A DNA stretch of 64,000 nucleotides, taken from Acanthacorydalis orientalis. Taxonomy: Eukaryota; Arthropoda; Insecta; Megaloptera; Corydalidae. The notes below the pieces were generated by a model. It had not been told where the DNA came from. It saw only the letters and a program-made list of their open reading frames with translations, and did not search any database. A program made the position numbers and the translations under genes. Positions 33,734 to 44,458 of the stretch are shown piece by piece. Each line of letters opens with the position of its first letter. Position 1 is the stretch's first letter. Location: positions 54,023,775 to 54,087,774 of the forward strand of contig CM068313.1 in NCBI GenBank assembly GCA_034766995.1, read 5' to 3'.

Positions 33734-33780
<47 letters not shown>

Positions 33781-33831
33781 TAATATATATATATAATATA
33801 TAATATATGTATAATATATATATATATATAT
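33734..33831. repeat. (TA)n microsatellite bordering the NUMT
   Basis: TA tract with TGTACATAA and similar breaks; mitochondrial similarity begins directly after it. Confidence 0.9.
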
Positions 33832-34716
33832 GGACATATTAAATTCATTAAATTCGTCATTCCTTCATTTATTAACATTCTTCGTCTTCCTGATCGTTCA
33901 TAAGAAATATTTTCTGAACAAAATAAACTAGAAGAACATAAACTATGAGCTAATATTATTCTATAATCCCTTATTCAACCTCTGAATATTATTGTTATTA
34001 TATAAGCTGAAGCTTATCCTATATGAACTACTTTTGAATAAACAATTATAGATTTTATATCAACTTGACGAATACAAATTATTCTTACAATAAATCCCGA
34101 ATTAATGAAACTCCAATTCAAATAACATTATATAATAAACCAACTCTTGTTATTATCAAAATAAACCGTATTAAACCATATTCTCGTAATGTTAATATAA
34201 TCTCAGCCAAAATTATAAATCCTGCAATTTGAGCTTCAAGATGATCTTTTGGTAATCATAAATGAATTAAAAATATAGTTATTGTTACTAAAAACTTTAA
34301 AATTATTCTAATATAAAATAAAAAATTATCATAACTAAAAAAATTAATAATATAAGACTTCATATACCATTATGTTGATAAATAAAACAAATTGATATTA
34401 ATATTGGCAAAGAAGCAAATAAAGTATAAAACAATAAATAAGTTCCTGCTTGCAACCGTTACGGTTGATAACCTCATCCTAAAACTAAAAATAAGACATG
34501 AATAAAACTTCTTTCAGAAAACAAATAAAACCTTAATAAATGTATAACAGAAAAAGTACACAGTAACATTAAAATCAAACCAATTAAATTTAATAAATAT
34601 AAAATAATTCCATACTTGCCCCTTAAAATTGACTCTCTAGCTATAAACATTAAAGTAATAATCCAAAAACTTAATAAAATTAAATCAAATGATATTAAAT
34701 GAAAACCAAACCCTAT

Positions 34717-34782
<66 letters not shown>

Positions 34783-35074
34783 TTATTCATAACATTAAAA
34801 ATAAATATAAAAGAAATAAAAAATATTACTGCATCATAAATTAAAAAAAAACCTTTTAAATAAACTAATGGCATTATAAAAAAAGTAAAGAGCAAACTCT
34901 TTAACATTATATCACATTAAATGAAGAAAAATAATCATTTCCATCAGTACGAATTATTTTTACTAAAATTCTTAAACCCAAAGCACCTTCACATACCGAA
35001 AATGTTAAATGAAATGTAGTAAAAAAACTTCCATAATTATAAACCTTGAAAATAATTGTCAACCACATAAATAA

Positions 35075-35075
<1 letters not shown>
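33832..35075 (-). pseudogene. Nuclear mitochondrial insertion: nad4L 3' end plus nad4
   Basis: On the minus strand, read with the invertebrate mitochondrial code, 35070-34915 gives the end of nad4L ([20 protein letters not shown]). 34907 downwards gives nad4 from its start (MLKSLLFTFFIMPLVYLKGF). Further nad4 blocks are GWGYQP-RLQAGTYLLFYTL (~34490-34420), LWLPKDHLEAQIAGF (~34260-34215), MICIRQVDMKSMIVYSSVVH (~34095-34030) and the ISYERSGSRS region (~33900). The gene order and shared strand are those of insect mtDNA. TGA falls at Trp positions. Decay is clear: a stop replaces Glu in G-Y-Q-P-E-R-L-Q-A-G, there are frameshifts, and a (TA)n tract interrupts nad4. Confidence 0.92.
34720..34777. 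repeat. (TA)n microsatellite inside the NUMT
   Basis: TA tract interrupting the nad4 reading frame after its first ~45 codons. Confidence 0.95.

Positions 35076-35128
<53 letters not shown>
35076..35128. repeat. (TA)n between NUMT and family-N element
   Basis: TA tract separating the end of mitochondrial similarity from the TIR at 35135. Confidence 0.95.
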
Positions 35129-35134
35129 TCACGT

Positions 35135-36184
35135 GTGCCGGTAATTATCACAGTGGACTGTCAAAAAATTGTAAAAAAATTATTTATGATTTATTTTTAT
35201 TAAAATTATTTATATTTTAATAATGTAGAAGAACTGAGAAAAAAATTAAAAAATGTACCGTTTAATGACTGCAAAGTTGGTTGGTAAACATAATTCTGTT
35301 TTTGTTTATTTTGACAGTGGACTGTCACTTACTTTTCGGTATACTTTGTTTTTCTGGAAAAATGCATGTACCTATCTGATTTTTGTATAAAACTATAATA
35401 CTTTCAAGGTAAATACCCCTGAAGTTAAGTCAACTTCTTTGATTAAAGCTCTCAAACGAACAATTATATTGCTATTGGAAAAAAAACTATAGATAAATAA
35501 ATTACAAAAAGAACGAAAAATATTAAGGGAGAATTTGTTTATTGATTGCAAATAAAATGAATCAGATTTCTAAAAGATGACCTTTATGAAATGTTTTATA
35601 AAACATTTTTAGATGATAGAACAGAATTTAAAATTTTAGATCTTTCGTCCAAGAAAAGAAGGCCGAAAATATACGGAAAAATTCAATTATTTCCCCTTTA
35701 TACGAATATCCTATCACTTATAAAGGAAAAACATAAGGATATAATGGATCTGTTACTGTACATTCCGTCAATTTGCCATGAATATTTTTGTACTCTCAAA
35801 ACATCACAAAAAGGATACCGGTATTGAAGAAGAAATGTCTAGTATTATTCTTAATTAAGTTAACATGATAATAATTACTAAATGTAAGTGAATATTATTG
35901 TTTATAATTTCCTTTTTTAAATAAAACTGAAATATTCTTCTTATAAATTATTTTTAAGATGTTCGAATAATTTTGAAAATAGTCTAAGTCATATGACGTA
36001 TTAAAAAAAACACATATTTTTTCATGATACTCGTAGAAATTTATAAATGATTTACATTATAACAGTAAGTACTTTGGAAAATATTTTGCTACATAATGGA
36101 ATAATACTTTTTATTGCACACAAACGCAAAAGTCTAAATATCTCAATACGCAAAATATATGACTTAATCCACTGTCATAATTAC

Positions 36185-36189
<5 letters not shown>
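35135..36189 (+). mobile_element. Unassigned TIR element, family N, copy N2 (1.06 kb)
   Basis: Left end GTGCCGGTAATTATCACAGT then GGACTG. The right end reversed is TGCCGGTAATTATGACAGTG then GATTAAGTCA. Interior sequence is homologous over nearly its whole length to the reverse of 45992-47181. The motif T-G-G-A-C-T-(A-A)-G-T-C-A recurs subterminally (35153, 35322, ~35983, 36161). One short shared frame exists (35591-35827). I do not recognise the superfamily; the target duplication is obscured by (TA)n on the right. Confidence 0.75.
35591..35827 (+). CDS. Short frame in family-N element (78 aa, unknown)
   Basis: Starts MFYKTFLDDRTEFKILDLSS and continues KKRRPKIYGKIQ ... SICHEYFCTLKTSQK. The homologous stretch in copy N1 (minus, about 46720-46500) keeps the same residues over both halves, but a roughly 8-bp length difference puts the halves in different frames. 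Conservation of DLSPKKGRPKIYGKIQ in both copies hints at a former coding region, though high nucleotide identity alone would do this. No known transposase motif is visible. Probably a remnant; product unknown. Confidence 0.3.
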   Translation: MFYKTFLDDRTEFKILDLSSKKRRPKIYGKIQLFPLYTNILSLIKEKHKDIMDLLLYIPSICHEYFCTLKTSQKGYRY

Positions 36190-36238
<49 letters not shown>

Positions 36239-36259
36239 GTATATATTTATACATATATA

Positions 36260-36312
<53 letters not shown>

Positions 36313-36314
36313 AT
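36189..36314. repeat. (TA)n microsatellite after family-N element
   Basis: Two TA tracts separated by AAATGTATATATTTATAC; the first starts at the last bases of N2. Confidence 0.95.
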
Positions 36315-36420
36315 TAGAAGGTTGCATTGAATGTCGTTGTCTTTGCATTTTTTTGAGCATTTATTTCAATAACAAAATGAGTAAATACATTAATCAATAG
36401 TAGTTCTGACTTTTTCATTA
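36315..36420 (-). mobile_element. Mariner family M, solo 3' end
   Basis: AGAAGGTTGCATTGAATGTC then GTTGT, followed by TTTATTTCAATAACAAAATG. It is homologous to the left end of the nearby mariner at 36737 (AGTATGTTGCATTGAACGAC). Only this end is present. Confidence 0.7.
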
Positions 36421-36735
36421 AACAAATTTTAATTAAAAAAATTATTACAAAACATAAACGTTCATTCTTTTGTATACCATATGCGATGTATATACAAAAG
36501 TAGTAATCAAGAAAATTATTGGAAATGAAATGTTTATGTTTATTAGAAATATTCAGTATAAATATCGATAAATATATTTTATTATAATATTTTTTTCTAT
36601 AATTAGAAATTAAATTTATGCAGATGTTAATGTTTTTTTTATTACATATTAAATCAAAAACCTAATCAATATAAAATAAGAATTTCACTCTATGAATTTA
36701 AAGAAATGTAATATATTTCTCTAAATCCATCTTAT
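36420..36735. other. Unassigned AT-rich spacer
   Basis: Lies between the two family-M left ends. Nothing recognised. Confidence 0.3.
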
Positions 36736-36736
36736 T

Positions 36737-37861
36737 AGTATGTTGCATTGAACGACGTTGTTTTTTGTAGTTTTTGAACATTTACTTCAATAACAAAATG
36801 TATGAGTACATTAATCAAAGTATTTTCTCTCAGAAGCGATGACTTTTTTCTACTTTTCTGGTAGAAGTTGAATTCCGCGACGAAAGAATGGTCAGTCTTT
36901 TTAACCAATCTCTTCAGCAACTCAAATTTCGATTTTTCCATAATTGTAAAAATGTGTGTATCTTTAAACAGTGTTGCATCGATCATAACAGATGGTAATC
37001 ACTTGGTACCAGGTTCGGAGAAAGCGATGGGTGTGGGAAAACCTCCCATTCGAGCTCGATCAGTGTTTGCTTCAGGGGTATAATAACATGGGGTAGCGCG
37101 TTGTTATGGAGAAAAATCACTTTTCGGCTATTTGATGCAATGGATGGTCGTTTTTGTATCAAATTATCATTCAAATGCTCCAATTGTTGTCGATAAGTTT
37201 AGCGGTGATTGTTTTCTTGGGTTTCAACAGCTCATAATGCACGACACCCCCCATATCCGACCAAATAGAGAGCATTGATTTATGACCGTAGATGTTTCGT
37301 TTTGGTGTCGACGTTGATGGTTGGATAGGATCAACCCATGACTTCTTGCCTTTTGGGTTGTCGAAATAGATCCATTTTTCATCGCCGATCACGATAAATA
37401 CAAGAAATTATTCTTTTTATGTCTTACAGCAAAAAAATCGGGACGTTTAAACGATTAGCAATGTCATTTTCAGTCAATTCTTCTGACATCTATCTCCCTT
37501 CTTTTTGGATCTTTTCCATGACCTGTAAACGTCGCAAAATGTTCGATTTATCGACTTTGAATTGTTGAGCCAATTCTTTGAGTGGGTGAGGAGAATTTTC
37601 TTCCAAAAGAGCTTGTAAGTGTTCATCTTCGAACTTTTTGATTGACCGGGCCATCCGGCACATCGAAAAAACAACTTATCGCGTTCCATTTTAATTCGGT
37701 TATAGAAAACCACTTGAGTAAACAAAGGATGGCGTCTGATGACTAAATTTTAGTGAGTAATGTTCTCACTTTAAAATAACATAAGACACATCTGTTACTG
37801 CTCACAGCATACACACCTAGAGCCATCTATACGTAAACAGCGGCTTTCAATGCAACCTACT
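36737..37861 (-). mobile_element. Mariner family M, near full length (1.13 kb, dead)
   Basis: Left end AGTATGTTGCATTGAACGAC; the right end reversed is AGTAGGTTGCATTGAAAGCC, followed by GCTGT. The transposase lies on the minus strand with several breaks. Confidence 0.85.
36860..37725 (-). pseudogene. Mariner family M transposase pseudogene
   Basis: In minus-strand order: 37725-37474 (decayed first half), then 37392-37171 open with MIGDEKWIYFDNPKGKKSWV and MLSIWSDMGGVVHYELLKPK, containing the first catalytic Asp (G-D-E-K-W). 37183-36983 follows with VIFLHNNALPHVIIPLKQTL and EWEVFPHPSLSPNLVPSDYH. The second catalytic Asp is lost: L-H-N-N replaces the usual Q-H-D-N. The third (P-S-D-Y) is retained. 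Known of the family: three Asp (DD34D) bind the metal ions, so this protein would be inactive even without the frame breaks. Confidence 0.85.
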
Positions 37862-37865
37862 ATAC

Positions 37866-37869
<4 letters not shown>

Positions 37870-37920
<51 letters not shown>
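37870..37920. repeat. (TA)n-(CA)n microsatellite after mariner M
   Basis: TA tract ending in CACACACACA. Confidence 0.9.
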
Positions 37921-38107
37921 TGAGCTCTACAAGATCGATTGTAACACAAAGTATCAATTAAAATAAATACATAAAACTAAGGAATTGCATACATTTACTT
38001 CTAAAATATTGAGTTTGCTAAAAAGCAATTGAGTTTTTTCTAGTACATGTCTTGAACTAACTTCATTTTAAACCAACGATTCCAAATCTTTTGAACGCAG
38101 AAAAGCC

Positions 38108-38450
38108 TTATATTAATTTGAAAAATTTCGTGGACCCCTTTGTAGAGAATTGTGTTTCCGGGACAGGAATACTGGAAAAACGAGCAAGTGTTATGAAAAA
38201 ATAATGTATTTCAGGAAAACAAGTAAACTTTATTTTTCGAATTACAATAAATATACAACAAACAACAAAATTATTTTTTAGTTTGTGTGAAGGATGATAT
38301 TTGACTAAGACAAGTTCAGAAATATTTGTCTCAATTGTTCTAACTGGCACTTTCAAATCAGGCTCAACATTTACTCTCTTTCTATATTTTGACTTTGTGT
38401 ATGAAAGTGTTGAAAACATCCGTTAGCACAAATAACTCCTAACAAATGTA
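38108..38450 (-). pseudogene. hAT-family transposase C-terminus (SCAND3/ZBED-like)
   Basis: The minus frame 38419-38108 opens with MFSTLSYTKSKYRKRVNVEP, then DLKVPVRTIETNISELVLVK and YHPSHKLKN. This is the end of the hAT dimerisation domain in ZBED5/SCAND3-type transposases (G-F-S-x-L-x-x-I-K-T-K-Y-R-N-R-L ... E-P-D-L ... P-S-H). Directly downstream on the minus strand, CAAAGGGGTCCACGAAATTT (38127-38146) looks like the hAT terminal repeat. The rest of the transposase is missing. Confidence 0.7.
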
Positions 38451-38599
38451 AATAAACATTTCAGCGCTTTGTTTAATATTTCTGTGTGCTTAGAGCGTGA
38501 ATGTAAACAGAAATCAATCAAATTATTTTCATTTAACAATAATTTTAAGGAACTGTTACAAGAAATCTTCACCAAGCTGGTTAAGCCTTTTATGACTTT

Positions 38600-38830
38600 T
38601 ATATCTTCATTAAAATGAACGTTAATCCATCTATTCTCGCTTAAAATTCATCACAAAAATCCGCCAATGTGCTTGTAAGACAGGAGTTAGCAGATCAATC
38701 ATACAACCCATTATTAAGAGAGCAAAATGGAATATTTATATTCCAACATTTTTACATGCCATGAATGAAGATGACCCTGATCGAAAAACGTAGTATTGTG
38801 AGTGGTTTCAACACATGTACATGAGACTTT
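38600..38830 (+). pseudogene. Possible transposase scrap (unassigned)
   Basis: A decayed plus-strand reading ends in FLHAMNEDDPDRKT and YCEWFQHMYM. The E-D-x-x-x-R-x-x-x-C-x-W phrase is common just before the first catalytic residue in several insect DDE transposases. Family not established. Confidence 0.3.
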
Positions 38831-39029
38831 TTTTAATATTTGCGTACGTTGTGTATTATAAAATTAAAAAAATGTGTTTCGCATGTTACAACGTTTATTA
38901 TAACAAATTAAAAATTTACAATCGAAAATCAATGTTTTATATGCCTACCGTTAGCAGCCAGTAGTGTCTCTATACGACGGGACATACTCTTTATAAAGTT
39001 TTCTACTTTTATTTTTATCATCAGGCTAC

Positions 39030-40012
39030 TGTGCCTTATTTTAATAAGAATCTCTATGAGTTCCCTTTTTTGGTAGGAGCAGTTTTACTAAATTCAATCT
39101 TCATAAACTCTCGAATACTCTCGATTTGATTCATATCTGGCGAATTCCCTGGCCAATTAAAAACTACAACATTATTTTCATTTAAAAACTTGCTCATAAT
39201 CTTGACTTTATGACATGGTTCCCTGTCGTGTGTAAAAATAAGGATTTCGTCTTTCATAAACCATTTCCTTATTTGCAGAAGTAGTTATTCTTTTAAAACC
39301 TTCTGACATTATTCGGTTTTCATGGTACCTTCCACTACGTCCTAGACCTTTGATACTGATCACTAACCACACCATAACGGAAGGAGAATATTTAATAGTG
39401 GAAAAAATACAGTCACGATGAAAATTTTCATCTGCTCTTCGTCTTACAAATCTATATTTTTCAATCATCACTTGAAAGCCCGACTCGTCAGAAGAACACA
39501 CCTAAGAAACAGAAAGAATAATAATATTTTCTTTTAAAACTTTGATTAAAAACTAACGTTAAAGAACTAGCTAACTGAAAATTTCCCTTTCTCAGTCATT
39601 AATCGTGAAATTTTTATACTTTCTTGTCCATTCCGAGACGTTTCTTAATCATGGTCGATGTGAGTTTAGGTATTCTGGCTGACAGGCCATCTTCAGCTAA
39701 TCTTCACTGAACAATTCTTTGGAATACCTTAATGCCTGCATCTTGAATTTGTTTAGTCAAGATTTTGATAGGAAATTTTCTATTTTGACTACAGATATTC
39801 CAGATTTTCCGGTCAGCTCGTGGTGTAGTAACACGATGTTAATCCCCATACGCGCCTGCGTTTTGGGTTCAAATGTATTCCGTAATTCAATTGTTTCTTA
39901 ATATTTTTTACAGAACTACGCGATACATCTAACATGTCAGCAATTTTTATCTGTGACATGTTTTTAGCGTCCAGCTGGGCGACGATTTGACTAACTTTCT
40001 TCGGTGACAAGT
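39030..40012 (-). pseudogene. Tc1-like transposase pseudogene, second family
   Basis: The start is at 40010 (MSPKKVSQIVAQLDAKNMSQ), with a clear helix-turn-helix (IADMLDVSRSSVKNIKK). After a frame break, 39501-39208 has VCSSDESGFQVMIEKYRFVR, the first catalytic Asp in S-D-E-S, and PSVMVWLVISIKGLG. 39257-39054 has FLNENNVVVFNWPGNSPDMN then QIESI, the S-P-D-x-N-x-I-E motif with Asp retained, and a C-terminal K-T-A-P-T-K. Tc1 transposases are about 340 aa; this is close to full length in three frames. The second Asp position reads F-T-H-D-R-E, so Asp may survive. Terminal repeats were not found. Confidence 0.8.
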
Positions 40013-40029
40013 CATTTTGTTAACCCATC

Positions 40030-40815
40030 CTAAAAAAAATAATAGTTTACAAAATTTAACAAATGTCTTGACATAATTGGATGAAAATCGTCATAATATT
40101 AAATAAAAAAACTTATCTATAAATAATATTTCACAAAAAAAGAACAGTTTTATACGAATAAAAATATTTTTCAACACTAATAATATGTGTAACATATATT
40201 TGATATCCAGTTAAAACCATATTATAATGGACATTATCCGCTCAGCGGAATAGCGAACGCCCAAGCGGTTTCAGATTAAACGCTCTAAACAGGCACAAAA
40301 TTTCGTTGTATCTGTGTGAAAATTTGAAGAAATCTTCTACAGATATTAAGGAAAATCTTTCACACTGGAAGTTTTCTCAAATTGAAAATTCACAACACAT
40401 TTTTCATCGTTGAAATGAGCAAAACATGAATTTCGCGCGGCATCACTTTGCAATTAAATATTATTAAAGTTTATACATTTTTCATCATTTGTCGAGACCA
40501 GAAAGCATTGGTAGTGTATTTTGAATAAATTTTAAAAAAAGGCATACGATCTGATTGAAAATTGGCCGTGTTATAGCGATTTATGTTTGAAAAACATTGA
40601 TTTCGCTAGAAAGAACATTACAGTTTTTATTTTCTTTTCTTAAAAAAATAAAAATTACAGTTTTTATTTTTTTCTCAAAAAAATGTCGGATCAAAAAGTG
40701 GTGAAAGTAAAGTATATGCGCCATGAATTTTTTTACATCACAGGATTTTTCATTTTGAAGCAATGTTTCCTTACATCCACTACCCCACCCATCCAAAATT
40801 AATCATTATATAAGG
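40030..40815. other. Unassigned AT-rich stretch
   Basis: No gene recognised. The minus frame at 40581-40796 has no domain and sits in the 5' part of the hAT remains below, without clear homology. Confidence 0.35.
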
Positions 40816-40819
40816 AAAG

Positions 40820-41351
40820 ATGCATACACTTCAACGTTTTAGCTGATAATAATAAATTTGCATGAAAAATTCAAAGTGATATTGATATTATGCTTTTTGA
40901 TAATGAACTGGAATAATTCCATCTCTGTATATGTGAAGATAAAAACAAACAAAAATATGCCTGGCAACAAATAAACTGTTCTCAACATTTCCAAATATTA
41001 AAAATTTTGTTAACTATTCCTATTTCAAATGTATCGGGAGAATGATTATTCTCAGCGTTAAAAATAGTGAAAAACTATCTTCAAAGTACAATGTCAGAGG
41101 AAAGGCTAAGTTGTATGACGATTTTGTATACAGAACCATAAATATTAAATAATATCGATACTTTGAAAATAATTGATGATTTTATTTGACAAAAAGCAAG
41201 AAAATAGTTTACATTCTTTCTTCACTCAAAATGAAATGTACGGTTTCAGTTACAGTTTTACAGAGTTGAAACTTTTTGCTTGTTTATTTTTTTGAATTTT
41301 TTACACAAACCCGTTTTTTTCCTGACCGTCAAATAAATTTTGGCGACCCTG
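40820..41351 (+). mobile_element. hAT element 3' part with terminal repeat
   Basis: The plus strand near 41005-41185 reads ILLTIPISNVSGE, LFSALKIVKNYLQSTMSEER then LSCMTILYTEP, i.e. the hAT C-terminal dimerisation domain (P-x-S-x-A-x-x-E-R-x-F-S-x-L-K-x-I-K-x-x-L-R-x-x-M). The right terminus reversed is CAGGGTCGCCAAAATTTATT then TGACGG, a classic CAGGG hAT end, finishing at 41351. No left partner was found, so the 5' part is lost. Confidence 0.75.
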
Positions 41352-41419
41352 TAAATTTTACTGCAATGGGCTCCCAACTCGATTAATTCTTCCCTGTAAA
41401 TAAATACATATTAACAAAT

Positions 41420-41524
41420 GCTTAACAAAAGATAATGTAATTGCGAAAAAAATGTAACATATAGTAGAAATTTTAAAATAAATTTGTAAAACCAGTCATT
41501 TTGATTGGTATACTAGTTCTAGTG
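41420..41524. mobile_element. Solo piggyBac right end (P1 family)
   Basis: ATTTTAAAATAAATTTGTAA runs into AACCAGTCATTTTGATTGGT and ACTAGTTCTAGTG, then TTAA (41525-41528). It is homologous to the last ~100 bp of P1. No left partner nearby. Confidence 0.75.
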
Positions 41525-41650
41525 TTAAGCACTTTGATCCGATGGGGCTTTCGCTCTCCACATTAAGTATTCTGTAGTTTCTTATACGTTCTGCAACAGT
41601 TTTTCTGAGAATCTTGAATTTGGAAGATATTGACAAATTTGGTAGCTTAA

Positions 41651-41667
41651 CCCTTTGAGTGCTATAG

Positions 41668-41705
<38 letters not shown>

Positions 41706-42678
41706 AAAAATGAAGGCGGTTTTAATGCATTTTGCAATGGTGCGGGGAAAATGTTTGTAATAAAGTCAATTTTGAAGTATTCTTTTAGAAATTTTTACAT
41801 ATTATTTCCAACATACTATAACATTTTTTAACCATAAAATAAAATTAATTTTTCAAACTCTACAAAAAGGATATATAATCCTGAAAAAAAATTTATAAAT
41901 AAAATGAAAATAGATTTTATAAACCAATTACTATGTTTATTTTCATATTTAATTTAAATAATTAATTATGAAAAGAAGTTAAATAATGTTGAAATTTAAT
42001 TATTCATCGATTTTTTAATTTTTCTTTAATTTTAATTTTTCATTATTTTCATAATGTACATAACACATAACTCATAATTATCGAATAAAAGAAAATCGTA
42101 TTCATTTTCAGTTTATGTTTTCCCACATACAATCCGTGAAATATTTTCTTGCAGTTCGAGCATATAAGACTAGACCGTTTTATCGGTCTACCATCTTTAT
42201 TGTTGCTCTCGGCATTTCATCTCAAATTATGACCTGACAATTTCTCTAATCCTTAACTTATATTTCCAGAATCATCAGAAAGTTGGAGTTTTTCTGATCT
42301 CTTTTCTGTTAACTTCATTCATTCCATATCTAGCGAATGTATAATAGAAGAAGTGAATTGCAAACATGACATTTTTTCCGGCAGCTTTTTCTTTGTAGAT
42401 AATATACGAGTTAAAAATCATTTTCCCGAAAGTGTTGAATACAACTTTCTTTCAATATTTTATTAAATTTATGTGCTACAATTCCCTCTACAACACTATG
42501 TAATGCGCCATTGTTTTCGGTACACTTTGGCATATAGGATAATATGAATGTGCCAGTGCATGGAATTATTTCATTTTGCAAAAAAAATATTTTCTCAGAT
42601 TATTGTAACTAATTTAAGATGAGCGCGAGCGCGCTTCTGGCACTTGTCGCATATACACAGAGGAGCGCAATCTTCGGG
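41651..42678 (-). mobile_element. TTAA-bounded piggyBac-like relic (1.03 kb, P6)
   Basis: TTAA at 41647-41650 and 42679-42682. Ends are CCCTTTGAGTGCTATAG on the left and CCCGAAGATTGCGCTCC (right, reversed), a weak match of the CCC-type piggyBac terminus. The minus strand carries decayed coding remains: a segment near 42420-42300 (YIIYKEKAAGKNVMFAIHFF), and near 42190-42140 RSSLICSNCKKIFHGLYVGK, a Cys-x2-Cys piece like the piggyBac C-terminal domain. A (TA)n tract lies at its left edge (41669-41703). Confidence 0.55.
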
Positions 42679-42769
42679 TTAATTTCCAAAAAAAAATTAA
42701 AAATTACAAAAATGAATGTGAGCTCTTCTTACAGAGTTTTGAAAGCTCTATCCGCAGAGATTTTAACTT

Positions 42770-42942
42770 TTATCGTAACATAAAGAGTTTTTGAGAGATT
42801 TAGCTTTTAATGTTGACACAATATGAAAGTCAATATTCAAATTTGCAAGGTCATAACTTTTAATCTAATTAACGGATTTTAACAAATAAAGCATTTTTTA
42901 CATTCCTAAGTCTTTTAGCTAATTAAATTAGCTAAAGGACTT
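42770..42942. repeat. Second copy of the 3263-3466 repeat segment, ending in a hairpin
   Basis: CATAACTTTTAATCTAATTA and GGATTTTAACAAATA (about 42850-42885) match the segment at 3400-3440. It ends in a 35-nt near-palindrome at 42908-42942 (AAGTCTTTTAGCTAATT and its inverse with one mismatch, 1-nt centre). Confidence 0.65.
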
Positions 42943-42944
42943 AT

Positions 42945-43227
42945 TAGCTTATTAAACAATTTTAATCTTATATGAATCGGCTGAGTGGTTGCGGTGTACT
43001 GAGCGCAAACCTTCGTTACAGCATTTGGTAACGCTCCCACCACTAACATAACACCCTGCTCAGTGAAATTATAGACGTAATTCTATGTCAAAACAAATAG
43101 ACTATTTTATAATAATGTTCTTGTTTATATAAATTATTATGTACTGGTTTATATTATTATTTTTTATATAAATGTGTACAATTGTAAGACAATTATAATA
43201 TTCTGTATGAAATATAAAATAAGTGTA
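42945..43227. other. Unassigned AT-rich stretch
   Basis: Nothing recognised. Confidence 0.3.
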
Positions 43228-43498
43228 AATTATGTTTCGAGCTTGTCGTGATAGCTTCTTAAAACGATGACTTTCGACTCGAGGATACGAGTTACAATCA
43301 CTACTCTATCAGATTTACGTTAAAGACTGTTTTTTATTCATTTAGTTGTCACTTATATACAATTGTTTTGGTGGGTTGACACGCTTGTATTTAGTGTCAT
43401 TACAAATCTCACAAGTATAGCATTACTAATTAATTCTGGATAGATTAGTAATTACCAAAAGAAGAATGTTCTCTACATCCTGTGGGTGTCATGTAACT
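43228..43498 (-). repeat. 3' LTR (271 bp)
   Basis: About 87% identical by eye to the 5' LTR at 44459-44725; the divergence indicates an old insertion. Confidence 0.85.
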
Positions 43499-43559
43499 CC
43501 TCCATTCTATTAGAAATGAGTCTGTTGTTGACAGCGACTAATTTCTTTAGATGACTATG

Positions 43560-44177
43560 TCGTCAGCTTCCGCGGTATTTCCTTGAACTGCGGTTTTCCT
43601 TTTCTCTAAAATCTTTCTCAGAATAAAGAAAAAACATAAAACAGATAATAATAAGTAAAGTATTGTTGTCCATATACTGGTTCTGTTAAAGTGTATTGAA
43701 TTATCGGAAATTTTGTTAATTTCTTTTTTTTTGTTTTATTAAATCTTATTGAATGTTATTTAATCCTTGGATTTATTTTTAATAATTCAAAATTTATTTT
43801 ATTATTAATTTCGAACTCATTATCAATATTAATATTTGGTAACTCAATTAAGCTAACGTTTTGTTTATTTCTTTGGTAATTTTTTATTATTACATTATCG
43901 ATGTAAATTTCACAATCTTTGGTTTCTAAAATATAAATTCCTTTAAGAGGTATCTTGTCTTTTGTTCATTGGCATTGCTGAATTGAATAACCGTTTTAGG
44001 TCCGATTATCATCCATTCTCCAGTTTCTAGTTGTTTAGTTTTAAGTTCATTTATTTCTATAGATACTTGCTGACAACTATTAGTGTCTGCTGAATATTTC
44101 AACATTTGGATTTCACATGGATTATTCTTATTAATAAACAAATGGTTGCTGTGATTTTCATTGTTGTTTATTCTCAT
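43560..44177 (-). pseudogene. Envelope-like remnant of an endogenous errantivirus
   Basis: The minus frame opens at 44177 and is interrupted at 43926. Further downstream, decayed sequence includes a strongly hydrophobic stretch near 43700-43640 followed by basic residues, as in a C-terminal membrane anchor. The overall pattern is that of the C-terminal third of an insect errantivirus envelope protein. The N-terminal part, including any fusion region, is absent, and the frame has shifts. It is not expected to give a functional protein. The call rests on pattern and context, not on a database match. Confidence 0.6.
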
Positions 44178-44458
44178 TACTATTACCTATGGGAGTTGTC
44201 GATGTGTGTCCTCGTCCCATGCCTTGTGTGAGATGGTTTTGGTGTCCAATCAGTGTGGTCGATTTTTATAGTGCACCCTAGAGTATCCTCCTCTCTTTGA
44301 ATTCGAAACGCTGATTTCTCGTCGACGATTTTTGTTCTTGAAGAAATTTTGCACTACCGAAATTTTTATTTTTCGAATAGCCGAATTAATTATTAAAATG
44401 AAAACGTGTTTCGCGATTTTCGTCGAATTTACGGTTCAGCTATCCTATGGACGGCGCC

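Noticed and set aside
36189..36192. TA or ATAT as target duplication of family-N copy N2
   Set aside because: The right side is a (TA)n tract, so any match there is uninformative; only copy N1 gives a usable duplication.
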